Shown: positions 1-4,874 of the stretch, piece by piece
Numbering within the stretch: position 1 is the first letter of the stretch
How the letters are laid out: each line of letters starts with the position of its first letter
Source: Phycisphaerales bacterium
GTDB lineage: Bacteria > Planctomycetota > Phycisphaerae > Tepidisphaerales > Tepidisphaeraceae
Direction of reading: 5' to 3'
Length of the DNA stretch: 5,012 nucleotides
Assembly: GCA_028288905.1 (NCBI GenBank)
Contig: JAQGHJ010000115.1
Location: forward strand, 1 to 5,012
Position numbers and translations under genes: made by a program
Notes under the pieces: model-generated
What the model was told of the DNA's origin: nothing
Seen by the model: only the letters and a program-made list of their open reading frames with translations
The model's database searches: none

Positions 1-529
1 AAACCGAGACGTCGTTCCTGCACCGCGCGACGAGTTGAGCCCCCTCGATGGCCGCGAAGACGGCAAGTGCCTTCTTCTGAAAAGAGTCGTCGCCGGCCTT
101 CGTCCTTTTCCCGGCGGACAACACGCGGGCCAGCCACGCCACGTTCATCTCGGAGAACTTGACGACTTCGGCCCGAACTTTGGCCGGCAGTTCCTCGTGC
201 TCGGCGGCGAGGATCCCGCCCAGGCACATCCGGTTCTCGTTGCACAACGTGGTGCGAAATACGTCCGCATACTTCCGGACGCACGTGTCCAAGTCGAGAC
301 CGGCAGCCAGCAGGCCGTCCAGGTATTCGGCGAAGTCGGCCGTGTACCGTTGCGCCAGCACGCCACCCAGATCGCCCTTGGTGGGGAAGTGGTGGTGGAT
401 GCTGGCGCTCTTGATGCCGATCGCCGCCGCCAGTTCCCGGAAGCTCAGGCCGTTGTAGCCCCTGGCCTGCACCGCGAGTCGGGCGGTGGCCAGGATCCGC
501 TGCTTGGTGTCTTTGACGTCTGGTTCCAT
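1..529 (-). CDS. TetR/AcrR-family transcriptional repressor (C-terminus cut by window edge)
   Basis: This is a DNA-binding, ligand-responsive repressor. I translated it by hand from the ATG complementary to 527-529; 176 codons are open to the left edge with no stop. Family members are about 190-200 residues, so roughly the last 15-25 are missing. Residues 8-54 form the TetR N-terminal domain: TKQRILATA, then RGYNGLSFRELAAAIGIKS, then the recognition-helix end SIHHHFPTKGDL (43-54). The ligand domain contains CNENRMCLGGILAAEHEELP (96-115), the conserved stretch seen in NemR-like and related TetR proteins, with cysteines at 96 and 102. An AGGGA ribosome site (539-535 read on the minus strand) lies 5 nt before the ATG, which supports this start. 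The gene is divergent from the amidase across 111 bp containing a perfect palindrome, so it probably controls that gene and itself. Family assignment is firm; the ligand is unknown. Confidence 0.93.
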   Translation of the reverse strand, partial: MEPDVKDTKQRILATARLAVQARGYNGLSFRELAAAIGIKSASIHHHFPTKGDLGGVLAQRYTADFAEYLDGLLAAGLDLDTCVRKYADVFRTTLCNENRMCLGGILAAEHEELPAKVRAEVVKFSEMNVAWLARVLSAGKRTKAGDDSFQKKALAVFAAIEGAQLVARCRNDVSV

Positions 530-537
530 AGAAGTCC

Positions 538-556
538 CTACCTACCAGAAGATAGG
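538..556. promoter_or_regulatory. Possible second, degenerate TetR operator
   Basis: CTACCTACC (538-546) matches the half-site CTACCTATC of the 597-614 palindrome at 8 of 9 positions. GATAGG (551-556) matches the core of the opposite half-site. The halves are separated by 4 extra bases, so the symmetry is looser than in the main operator. The site covers the region just upstream of the repressor's own start and overlaps its ribosome site (535-539). A weak minus-strand -10-like TATCTT (554-549) lies inside it. Autoregulation is the natural reading but is inferred. Confidence 0.4.
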
Positions 557-596
557 CTTTGACTTGAGGGGGATAAAGAACTAACGTTGTCTTTGC

Positions 597-614
597 CTAC
601 CTATCGATAGGTAG
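597..614. promoter_or_regulatory. Perfect 18-bp palindrome, probable TetR operator
   Basis: CTACCTATCGATAGGTAG is perfectly self-complementary with no spacer. It sits in the divergent gap between the TetR gene and the amidase, ending 26 bp before the amidase ATG. TetR-family dimers typically bind palindromes of this size in such gaps. The surrounding DNA (about 555-630) is markedly more AT-rich than the genes, as expected of a promoter region. A TATATT (619-624, 5 of 6 matches to a -10 box) lies immediately downstream, so a bound dimer would cover the -35 region of an amidase promoter. The promoter itself is weakly supported because no good -35 box is spaced correctly and the leader would be only about 10 nt. 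Confidence 0.75.
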
Positions 615-632
615 TCAATATATTCTAGTGCT

Positions 633-637
633 AGGAG
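633..637 (+). promoter_or_regulatory. Ribosome binding site of the amidase, with tandem ATG starts
   Basis: AGGAG lies 3 nt before the ATG at 641 and 6 nt before the second, in-frame ATG at 644. The spacing favours the second ATG, so the protein may start at residue 2 of the longest reading frame. The difference is one methionine and does not affect function. Confidence 0.65.
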
Positions 638-640
638 ACG

Positions 641-2068
641 ATGATGGAAGACATAGCAAACGACCGAGCCGACCCCATTTACTACCTTGACGCTACTGCG
701 CTGGCGGCGGCGATCAGGGCGAAGCGCCTCTCGTCCAAGGAGGTCGTCCGGGCGCACCTCGACCGGATCGCCGCGATTAACCCGGCGGTCAACGCGGTCG
801 TGACGTTGCTCGCCGAGAGCGCGCTCCGCGGTGCGGACGCCGCCGACCGAGCTGTGGCGAGCGGCGCGCCGCTCGGCCCGCTGCACGGCGTGCCCTTCAC
901 GATCAAGGACGCGCTGGACACGGCGGGCGTCTTGACCCAGCGCGGCTCGAGGCTGTTCGCCGGGAACGTCCCCGACCGCGACGCCACGGCCGTCGCCCGG
1001 TTCAAGGCCGCAGGGGGCATTCCGCTGGCGAAGACCAACGTTCCCGAGTTCTCGTCGTGGTCGGAGACCGACAATCTCGTCACGGGCCGGAGCAATAACC
1101 CCTGGAACCTGACGCGTACGCCCGGCGGCTCGTCCGGGGGGGAGTCGGCGGCGATCGCGGCGGGCCTGTCGCCGATCGGCATCGGGAGCGACGTCGCGAT
1201 CTCCGTCCGCGGCCCGGCCGCCTTCACCGGCATCGCCGCCCTGAAGGCGACGCACGGCCGCATTCCGTACACCGGTCATTACCCGCGCGCCCTGTCCCGC
1301 TGGTGGCACGTCGGCCCGATGGCCCGTACCGTCCGCGACGTCGCCCTGGGCTACTCGATCCTCAGCGGCCCGGACGGAATTGACGGCTACGCGGTCCACG
1401 CCAAGGGTGCCGAGTCGGGCGCGGCGGCACCCGCCGGGCAGACCCTGCGCGTCGGCTGGGTGTCGGACGCCGCCTTCGGCCCGGTCGATCCCGAAATCAC
1501 CGCCGCGGTCAAGGCGGCCGCACGGCAGTTGGCTCGTCTGGGGTGCGATGTCGAAGAAGTGACGCTGCCGTTCCTCGGCGACCCGTTTTCGACGCTGGCC
1601 ACGCTCGTCTACGGCGAGCTCGTGCCGTCCATCAAGGCCCTAGCGGCCGGCCGCGAGGCGGAGTTGCACATGATCGGCAAAGGCGTCGTGGGGATGTCCG
1701 ACCCGTCGTTCGCCGACTTCCTCGCCGCCGAGGCGAAGGTCGAGGTGCTCAAGTCCGCGTTCGCCGGCTTCTTCCGGACGTACGACGTGCTGCTCTGCCC
1801 GGTGAACCCGATGACCGCCACCCCGCACGGGGCCCAGGAACTCGTCGTCAACGGCGTGACGGTGCGTTGGACGCACGTCATGAGCGCGACCTCCCCGTTC
1901 AACCTGACCGGCCTACCCGCGCTGTCGGTACCGTACGGGCTCAGCTCCGAGAAGCTGCCGATCGGTATTCAGCTCGTCGCACGATGGCTCGACGAGGCCA
2001 CGATCCTTCGCCTCGGCGTGCTCCTGGAGCGCAGCGGCGGCCTCGGCGATCAGCACCCAATTCTTTGA
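641..2068 (+). CDS. Amidase signature (AS) family hydrolase
   Basis: This protein (475 aa) hydrolyses a C-N amide bond, probably in the cytoplasm, as no signal peptide or membrane segment is seen. The AS fold is recognisable throughout. Lys89 is in [12 protein letters not shown], the cis-Ser is Ser164 in [12 protein letters not shown], and the nucleophile is Ser188 in [12 protein letters not shown]. The Lys-Ser-Ser spacing (75 and 24 residues) agrees with known AS enzymes such as GatA and fatty-acid amide hydrolase. The usual GSDxGGSIRxPA is altered: the Gly-Gly before the nucleophile is Ala-Ile. The C-terminal block [14 protein letters not shown]...[18 protein letters not shown] is typical of the family. 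Length is normal and the frame intact. GatA of the tRNA amidotransferase is unlikely given the altered motif and the absence of gatB/gatC neighbours. Divergence from a TetR gene suggests inducible catabolic or detoxifying use. Substrate unknown. Confidence 0.93.
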   Translation: MMEDIANDRADPIYYLDATALAAAIRAKRLSSKEVVRAHLDRIAAINPAVNAVVTLLAESALRGADAADRAVASGAPLGPLHGVPFTIKDALDTAGVLTQRGSRLFAGNVPDRDATAVARFKAAGGIPLAKTNVPEFSSWSETDNLVTGRSNNPWNLTRTPGGSSGGESAAIAAGLSPIGIGSDVAISVRGPAAFTGIAALKATHGRIPYTGHYPRALSRWWHVGPMARTVRDVALGYSILSGPDGIDGYAVHAKGAESGAAAPAGQTLRVGWVSDAAFGPVDPEITAAVKAAARQLARLGCDVEEVTLPFLGDPFSTLATLVYGELVPSIKALAAGREAELHMIGKGVVGMSDPSFADFLAAEAKVEVLKSAFAGFFRTYDVLLCPVNPMTATPHGAQELVVNGVTVRWTHVMSATSPFNLTGLPALSVPYGLSSEKLPIGIQLVARWLDEATILRLGVLLERSGGLGDQHPIL

Positions 2069-2124
2069 GAGTGTCCCACCGCTCCCCGGGTCGACATTCG
2101 GTCCCAGACTGCGGATCGGAGCCG
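2069..2124. other. Convergent intergenic gap without a clear terminator
   Basis: These 56 bp separate the stop codons of the amidase and the oxidoreductase. The only pairing seen is weak: GCTCC (2081-2085) with GGAGC (2118-2122) enclosing 32 nt. There is no T-run on either strand, so no intrinsic terminator can be called. Confidence 0.5.
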
Positions 2125-3204
2125 TCACGGGATGAGCCGCTCGCGGCGGAGGCGGTCGAACAGGTCGAGGAAGCCGTGCAGCGTCGACTGGTGGTCGAGG
2201 AACCCGAGCCGCCGGCTCTTGGTCATGTCGGCCATCACCTCCAGCGGGCGGCCGAGGTCGGCGTCGGTGTGCCATGCGGACGTCAGGCGGGTGATGTCCG
2301 GCTCGGCCAAACCCATCGCTTTGGCCAGTTCGGCCCAGGGGCGGGCGTCGCCGGCCATCTGCGACTCCAGCGGCGTCGGGTGGCCGGGGTAGGCGGCGGG
2401 TTCGACGCCGAAGTACTCCGCGAGCCGGGCCCACATCCAGCGCCATCGGAACACGTCGCCGTTGACGACGTTGAACGCGTGGTTCGCCGCGGCCGGCGTG
2501 GTCGCCGCCCATTCCAGGTGGCGGGCCAGCAGGCGGGCGTCGGTCATATCGGTCAGCCCGTTCCACTGCTGCGGCGACCCTGGGAACAGGAACGGCCGGC
2601 CGAGCGCCTTGCACAGCGACGCGTAGACGGCCAGCGTCACACCCATGTTCATCGCGTTGCCGACGGCGTACCCGACGATCGTGTGCGGCCGGTGGACGGA
2701 CCAACTGAACCCGTCGCGGCCGGCGGCGGCGAAGACCTCGTCCTCCTGGGCGTAGTAGAAGTTCTCGATCTCAAGCCGGCCCTGCTCCTCGCGGAACGGC
2801 GTGTCGGGCAGGTTGCCCTTGCCGTAAGCCTCGAACGGGCCGAGGTAGTGTTTCAGACCGGTGACGAGGGCGACGTGCCGCACGCCGCCGAGCGGGCGGA
2901 CGGCGTCGAGCAGGTTACGGACCATCGCGCCGTTGACGCGGATGTTCTCCGCCTCGGTCGCCTGCCGCAGCCAGGTGCTGAAAAAGACGTGCGTCGGCCG
3001 CAAGTCGGTCAGGCCCGCCGCCAGCGTCTCCGGCCGCAGCAGGTCGGCCGCCACCGGCCGAACGCCGGGCGGGCTGGCCACAGCCTTGCGGGCCAGCCCC
3101 GCGACGGCCCACCCGCTCGCCAGCAGGCGGTCGGCCAGATTGTTCCCGACGATGCCGGTCGATCCGACAATCAGGGCGAGCCGCTCAGAGGGATCAGTCG
3201 ACAT
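2125..3204 (-). CDS. Extended SDR oxidoreductase, PRISE-like (progesterone 5-beta-reductase/iridoid synthase type)
   Basis: This NAD(P)H-dependent reductase has 359 aa and an intact frame. An N-terminal Rossmann motif GSTGIVG has its glycines at 14, 17 and 20. Arg39-Lys40 after the second strand suggests NADPH. It carries the PRISE signature rather than the common SDR YxxxK: TGLKHYLGPFE (115-125) with Lys118, then NFYYAQED (148-155) with Tyr150, then WSVHRPHTIVGYA (168-180) and NAMNMGVTLAVYA. Lys118 and Tyr150 are 32 residues apart, the same gap as the catalytic Lys147/Tyr179 pair of plant progesterone 5-beta-reductase. Plant family members reduce the activated C=C of enones; bacterial homologues are often annotated only as NAD-dependent epimerases. 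No strong ribosome site precedes the ATG at 3204. The gene is convergent with the amidase and divergent from ddl, so it is probably monocistronic. Family is confident; substrate unknown. Confidence 0.9.
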   Translation of the reverse strand: MSTDPSERLALIVGSTGIVGNNLADRLLASGWAVAGLARKAVASPPGVRPVAADLLRPETLAAGLTDLRPTHVFFSTWLRQATEAENIRVNGAMVRNLLDAVRPLGGVRHVALVTGLKHYLGPFEAYGKGNLPDTPFREEQGRLEIENFYYAQEDEVFAAAGRDGFSWSVHRPHTIVGYAVGNAMNMGVTLAVYASLCKALGRPFLFPGSPQQWNGLTDMTDARLLARHLEWAATTPAAANHAFNVVNGDVFRWRWMWARLAEYFGVEPAAYPGHPTPLESQMAGDARPWAELAKAMGLAEPDITRLTSAWHTDADLGRPLEVMADMTKSRRLGFLDHQSTLHGFLDLFDRLRRERLIP

Positions 3205-3392
3205 TGGCTACTCTAGGCAGTCGGGCCCGGGGAGTGACGTTCGAACGACGGTGGCTTTCCCACGCGGTGTTCCCACGACTGGACACGTGATCGTAACGAT
3301 CTAAATTGGCATTCGTGCTGGGCGGCCGGTCGTGGTAAAACGGCTCGGCCTAACCAGGCCTGACCAGCGGCTCGAACTCGGAGAAGCGATCG
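3205..3392. promoter_or_regulatory. Divergent intergenic region between the SDR gene and ddl
   Basis: These 188 bp must hold the promoters of both genes. Visible structure: a 10-bp palindrome CGTTCGAACG (3238-3247); a direct repeat TTCCCACG at 3257-3264 and 3270-3277; an inverted repeat GATCGT-A-ACGATC (3289-3301); TTGGCA (3306-3311), which resembles a -35 box but lacks a correctly spaced -10; and the tandem repeat GGCCTAACCA/GGCCTGACCA (3347-3366). No convincing sigma-70 promoter could be assigned to either gene. No coding signal is seen. Confidence 0.45.
3347..3366 (+). repeat. Adjacent 10-bp tandem repeat upstream of ddl
   Basis: GGCCTAACCA is followed immediately by GGCCTGACCA, 9 of 10 bases identical. 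A 10-bp period places both copies on the same face of the helix. It ends 26 bp before the ddl ATG, where a regulator site or the 5' leader would be. It could also be a chance duplication. Confidence 0.5.
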
Positions 3393-4313
3393 ATGAAAGT
3401 GACCGTGCTGCGCGGCGGCCCCTCGGCCGAGCGAGAAGTGTCCCTCGTTTCCGGGGCGGCCGTGGCGGCCGGGCTGCGGGAGGCCGGGCACGACGTGTTC
3501 GAGTCCGACGTGTCCCCGACTGACCTGGCCGGGCTCGACGCGGCGGCCGACGTGATCTTCCCGGTGCTGCACGGGGCGTTCGGCGAGAGCGGCGAACTGC
3601 AGGAGATCCTGGAGGCCCGCGGGCTGCCGTTCGTCGGGTCGGGCTCCAAGTCCTCCAAGGTCGGCATCGACAAGGTCGCGACGAAAAAGGTGTGGGAGGC
3701 CGCCGGGCTGCCGACGCCGCCGTACGCCGTGCTCCGCAAGGGGGACCCGGTGCCGGCGATGGCCGACGGGCCGTGCGTGGTGAAGGCGGTCGGGTCCGGC
3801 AGCAGCATCGACGTGTTCATCTGCAAGGATCCGAAGACCGCCGCGGCCGACGCTCGGGCCGCCATCGCCAAGGTGTTCGCGTCGCACGAGGTGTGCCTCG
3901 TTGAGAAGTTCGTGACCGGGCCGGAGCTGACGGTCGGGCTGCTGGAGGAGAAGGCGCTCGCCCCGATCCGGATCGTCCCGGCCAGCGGGGTGTTCGACTT
4001 CGAGGCGAAGTACAAGCGGAACGACACCGAGCACCGTTTCGACACCGGGCTGCCGCCCGAGACGATCAAGCAGTGCCAAGACCTGTGCGAGCGGGCGAAC
4101 GCCGTGCTCGGGTGTATGGATCTGGCCCGGATCGACGTGATGCTCGACGAGGGGGCCGGGCTGACGCCGTACCTGTTGGAGATCAACACGCTGCCGGGGT
4201 TCACGCCCAAGAGCCTGCTGCCGGAGGCGGCCGCCCACGGCGGCGTGCCGTTCCCCAAGCTGGTCGACCGCCTCGCCCGCCGGGCGGCCGAGCGGGGGCC
4301 GCGGAAGGCGTGA
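3393..4313 (+). CDS. ddl: D-alanine--D-alanine ligase
   Basis: This cytoplasmic ATP-grasp enzyme (306 aa) joins two D-alanines for the peptidoglycan stem peptide. Its length equals that of E. coli DdlB. Blocks in order: GGPSAEREVS with Glu15; HGAFGESGELQ (60-70); GSGSKSSKVGIDKVATK (82-98); ATP-binding Lys131 followed by GSGSSID (134-140); LVEKFVTGPE (169-178); omega-loop FEAKY with Lys206 and Tyr207; Arg246 and Asp248 in ARIDVML; metal-binding Glu263 and Asn265 in LEINTLPGFTPKSL with Ser274. The Glu15-Ser137-Tyr207 set matches the E. coli triad Glu15-Ser150-Tyr216 associated with D-Ala rather than D-lactate use. Odd points are Ala132 where most Ddls have Pro, and RFDTGL after the omega-loop. 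GGAG (3380-3383) lies 9 nt before the ATG, supporting the start. No cell-division or mur genes flank it here. Planctomycetes do make peptidoglycan, so the gene is expected. Confidence 0.96.
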   Translation: MKVTVLRGGPSAEREVSLVSGAAVAAGLREAGHDVFESDVSPTDLAGLDAAADVIFPVLHGAFGESGELQEILEARGLPFVGSGSKSSKVGIDKVATKKVWEAAGLPTPPYAVLRKGDPVPAMADGPCVVKAVGSGSSIDVFICKDPKTAAADARAAIAKVFASHEVCLVEKFVTGPELTVGLLEEKALAPIRIVPASGVFDFEAKYKRNDTEHRFDTGLPPETIKQCQDLCERANAVLGCMDLARIDVMLDEGAGLTPYLLEINTLPGFTPKSLLPEAAAHGGVPFPKLVDRLARRAAERGPRKA

Positions 4314-4436
4314 GGGCAGCGGGCCACGCTTACGCGGGGCTTACGGGGGCGGAGGGAAAGGCCCATTTGGCGTCGATCTGTGTCTGATGGCAGCGGCGGC
4401 CACGAGCGTTCGGTACCAAGGTCGAACGCGTCCCCT
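4314..4436. other. Intergenic DNA after ddl; small hairpin, no gene
   Basis: No supported reading frame is seen. A perfect 7-bp inverted repeat, GCGTTCG (4406-4412) and CGAACGC (4423-4429), encloses a 10-nt loop. No T-run follows, so it is not a standard intrinsic terminator. A short direct repeat GGGGCTTACGGGG-like stretch lies around 4328-4347. Confidence 0.4.
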
Positions 4437-4462
4437 CCGGAGCCCCGAAGGGGCGGGAGCAC

Positions 4463-4512
4463 CATAGCCCAGGGTGACCGACCGGCCGCAGGCCGGGAGG
4501 AAACCCTGGGTT
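4463..4512 (+). repeat. Left CATAGCCCAGGGT...AACCCTGGGTT hairpin unit
   Basis: The ends AGCCCAGGGT (4466-4475) and ACCCTGGGTT (4503-4512) pair over 10 positions, with one G-U wobble on the plus strand. Inside, CCGGCC-GCA-GGCCGG (4482-4496) forms a 6-bp stem with a triloop. The unit can therefore fold alone as a two-tier hairpin of about 50 nt. Confidence 0.7.
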
Positions 4513-4527
4513 CACAATCTCAGTAAC

Positions 4528-4616
4528 GACCGGAGCCCCGAAGGGGCGAAAGAGCCGGCGGGTTTCGACTGTTCGAACCCGCCGGCTCTTTCGCCCCTTC
4601 GGGGCTCCGGTCTTTT
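4528..4616 (+). terminator. 37-bp perfect stem-loop at the repeat centre, possible terminator
   Basis: Bases 4528-4564 and 4576-4612 are exact reverse complements (37 bp) around TCGACTGTTCG. The stem can be extended by CGA/TCG past one bulged T, leaving a 4-nt loop. On the plus strand the stem is followed by TTTT (4613-4616), the form of an intrinsic terminator. On the minus strand no T-run follows. It lies about 215 bp after the ddl stop, so termination of ddl is possible but not demanded. The stem is far longer than a usual terminator and is first of all the core of the composite repeat. Confidence 0.4.
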
Positions 4617-4627
4617 ATCCCCAATTA

Positions 4628-4676
4628 AACCCAGGGTTCGTCCGTCCGTCTCGCCCGGCCATCACCCTGGGCTATG
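4628..4676 (-). repeat. Right, inverted copy of the CATAGCCCAGGGT hairpin unit
   Basis: Read on the minus strand it begins CATAGCCCAGGGTGA (4676-4662) and ends AACCCTGGGTT (4638-4628), matching the left unit exactly at both ends. The interior has diverged: it contains a CCGTCCGTC-type tandem and lacks the inner CCGGCC/GGCCGG stem. It is one base shorter than the left unit. Confidence 0.7.
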
Positions 4677-4702
4677 AGGCTTCCGCCCCTTTGGGGCTCA
4701 GG

Positions 4703-4874
4703 TGACTTAGCGTTTCCTGACATTGTCGCCGACTTCAGTTCCCGACCCCGCCCGCCCGATAACGTAAGTTGAGTGGCGGGGCCGCCGCGTCCGGTGCCCG
4801 CCGGGGCCGCGGCCGCGCCGGTTGGGCGTTGCCGGCGGGAGCGCGACGCGGTCGTCGAACGGTGCAGTTTCCCT
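4703..4874. other. Very GC-rich intergenic stretch
   Basis: No supported gene is seen. The stretch contains GGCCGCGGCC (4805-4814), a 10-bp palindrome typical of random GC-rich DNA. No correctly spaced promoter was found; CTGACA (4717-4722) resembles a -35 box but has no partner. Confidence 0.4.

Larger units (their letters stand above)
4437..4702. repeat. 266-bp composite inverted repeat (two head-to-head multi-part palindromic elements)
   Basis: Two arms, 4437-4564 and 4576-4702, mirror each other around an 11-nt centre. From outside in, each arm has: a 19-mer CCGGAGCCCCGAAGGGGCG (left 4437-4455; right, inverted with two mismatches, 4684-4702); a 7-nt gap; a 49-50-nt unit bounded by CATAGCCCAGGGTGA and AACCCTGGGTT (4463-4512; inverted 4628-4676); a 15-nt gap; and a perfectly matching 37-nt inner arm that begins with another copy of the 19-mer. 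The gap sequences are not conserved between arms but their lengths are. The 19-mer is itself a mini-hairpin (GCCCC-GAA-GGGGC). The arrangement recalls REP/BIME elements. I believe similar motifs are dispersed in Gemmata-type genomes, but the sequence alone does not show copy number. No transposase is present. Confidence 0.85.

Noticed and set aside
581..1399. 272-residue minus-strand frame opposite the amidase
   Set aside because: Arg/Gly/Asp-rich antisense shadow of a clearly recognisable enzyme, and it would read through the operator region.
641..2068. GatA subunit of the tRNA amidotransferase
   Set aside because: The nucleophile motif differs from GatA, no gatB or gatC is adjacent, and divergent TetR control is unusual for a translation gene.
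1543..3216. 557-residue plus-strand open frame
   Set aside because: It crosses the amidase C-terminus out of frame and then runs antisense to the reductase. Its composition is Arg/Pro/Gly-rich with no family motifs, as expected of a shadow in GC-rich DNA.
3307..3319. Sigma-54 promoter (TGGCATTCGTGCT) before ddl
   Set aside because: The GG and GC dinucleotides are 7 nt apart instead of the required 10.
3213..4465. Two long minus-strand frames (3213-4238 and 3350-4465) opposite ddl
   Set aside because: Both are antisense to a fully motif-supported ddl and show no recognisable domain.
4474..4677. 67-residue plus-strand frame across the composite repeat
   Set aside because: It is made almost wholly of the inverted-repeat arms (its SPEGA and LSPLRG pieces are translations of the 19-mer). 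The palindromic DNA explains it better than a gene does.
4437..4702. CRISPR array
   Set aside because: Repeated 19-mers are present but in alternating inverted orientation with unequal, short gaps; there is no direct repeat/spacer periodicity.
4437..4702. Insertion sequence ends
   Set aside because: The inverted arms enclose only 11 nt and no transposase, and no target-site duplication was found at the flanks.
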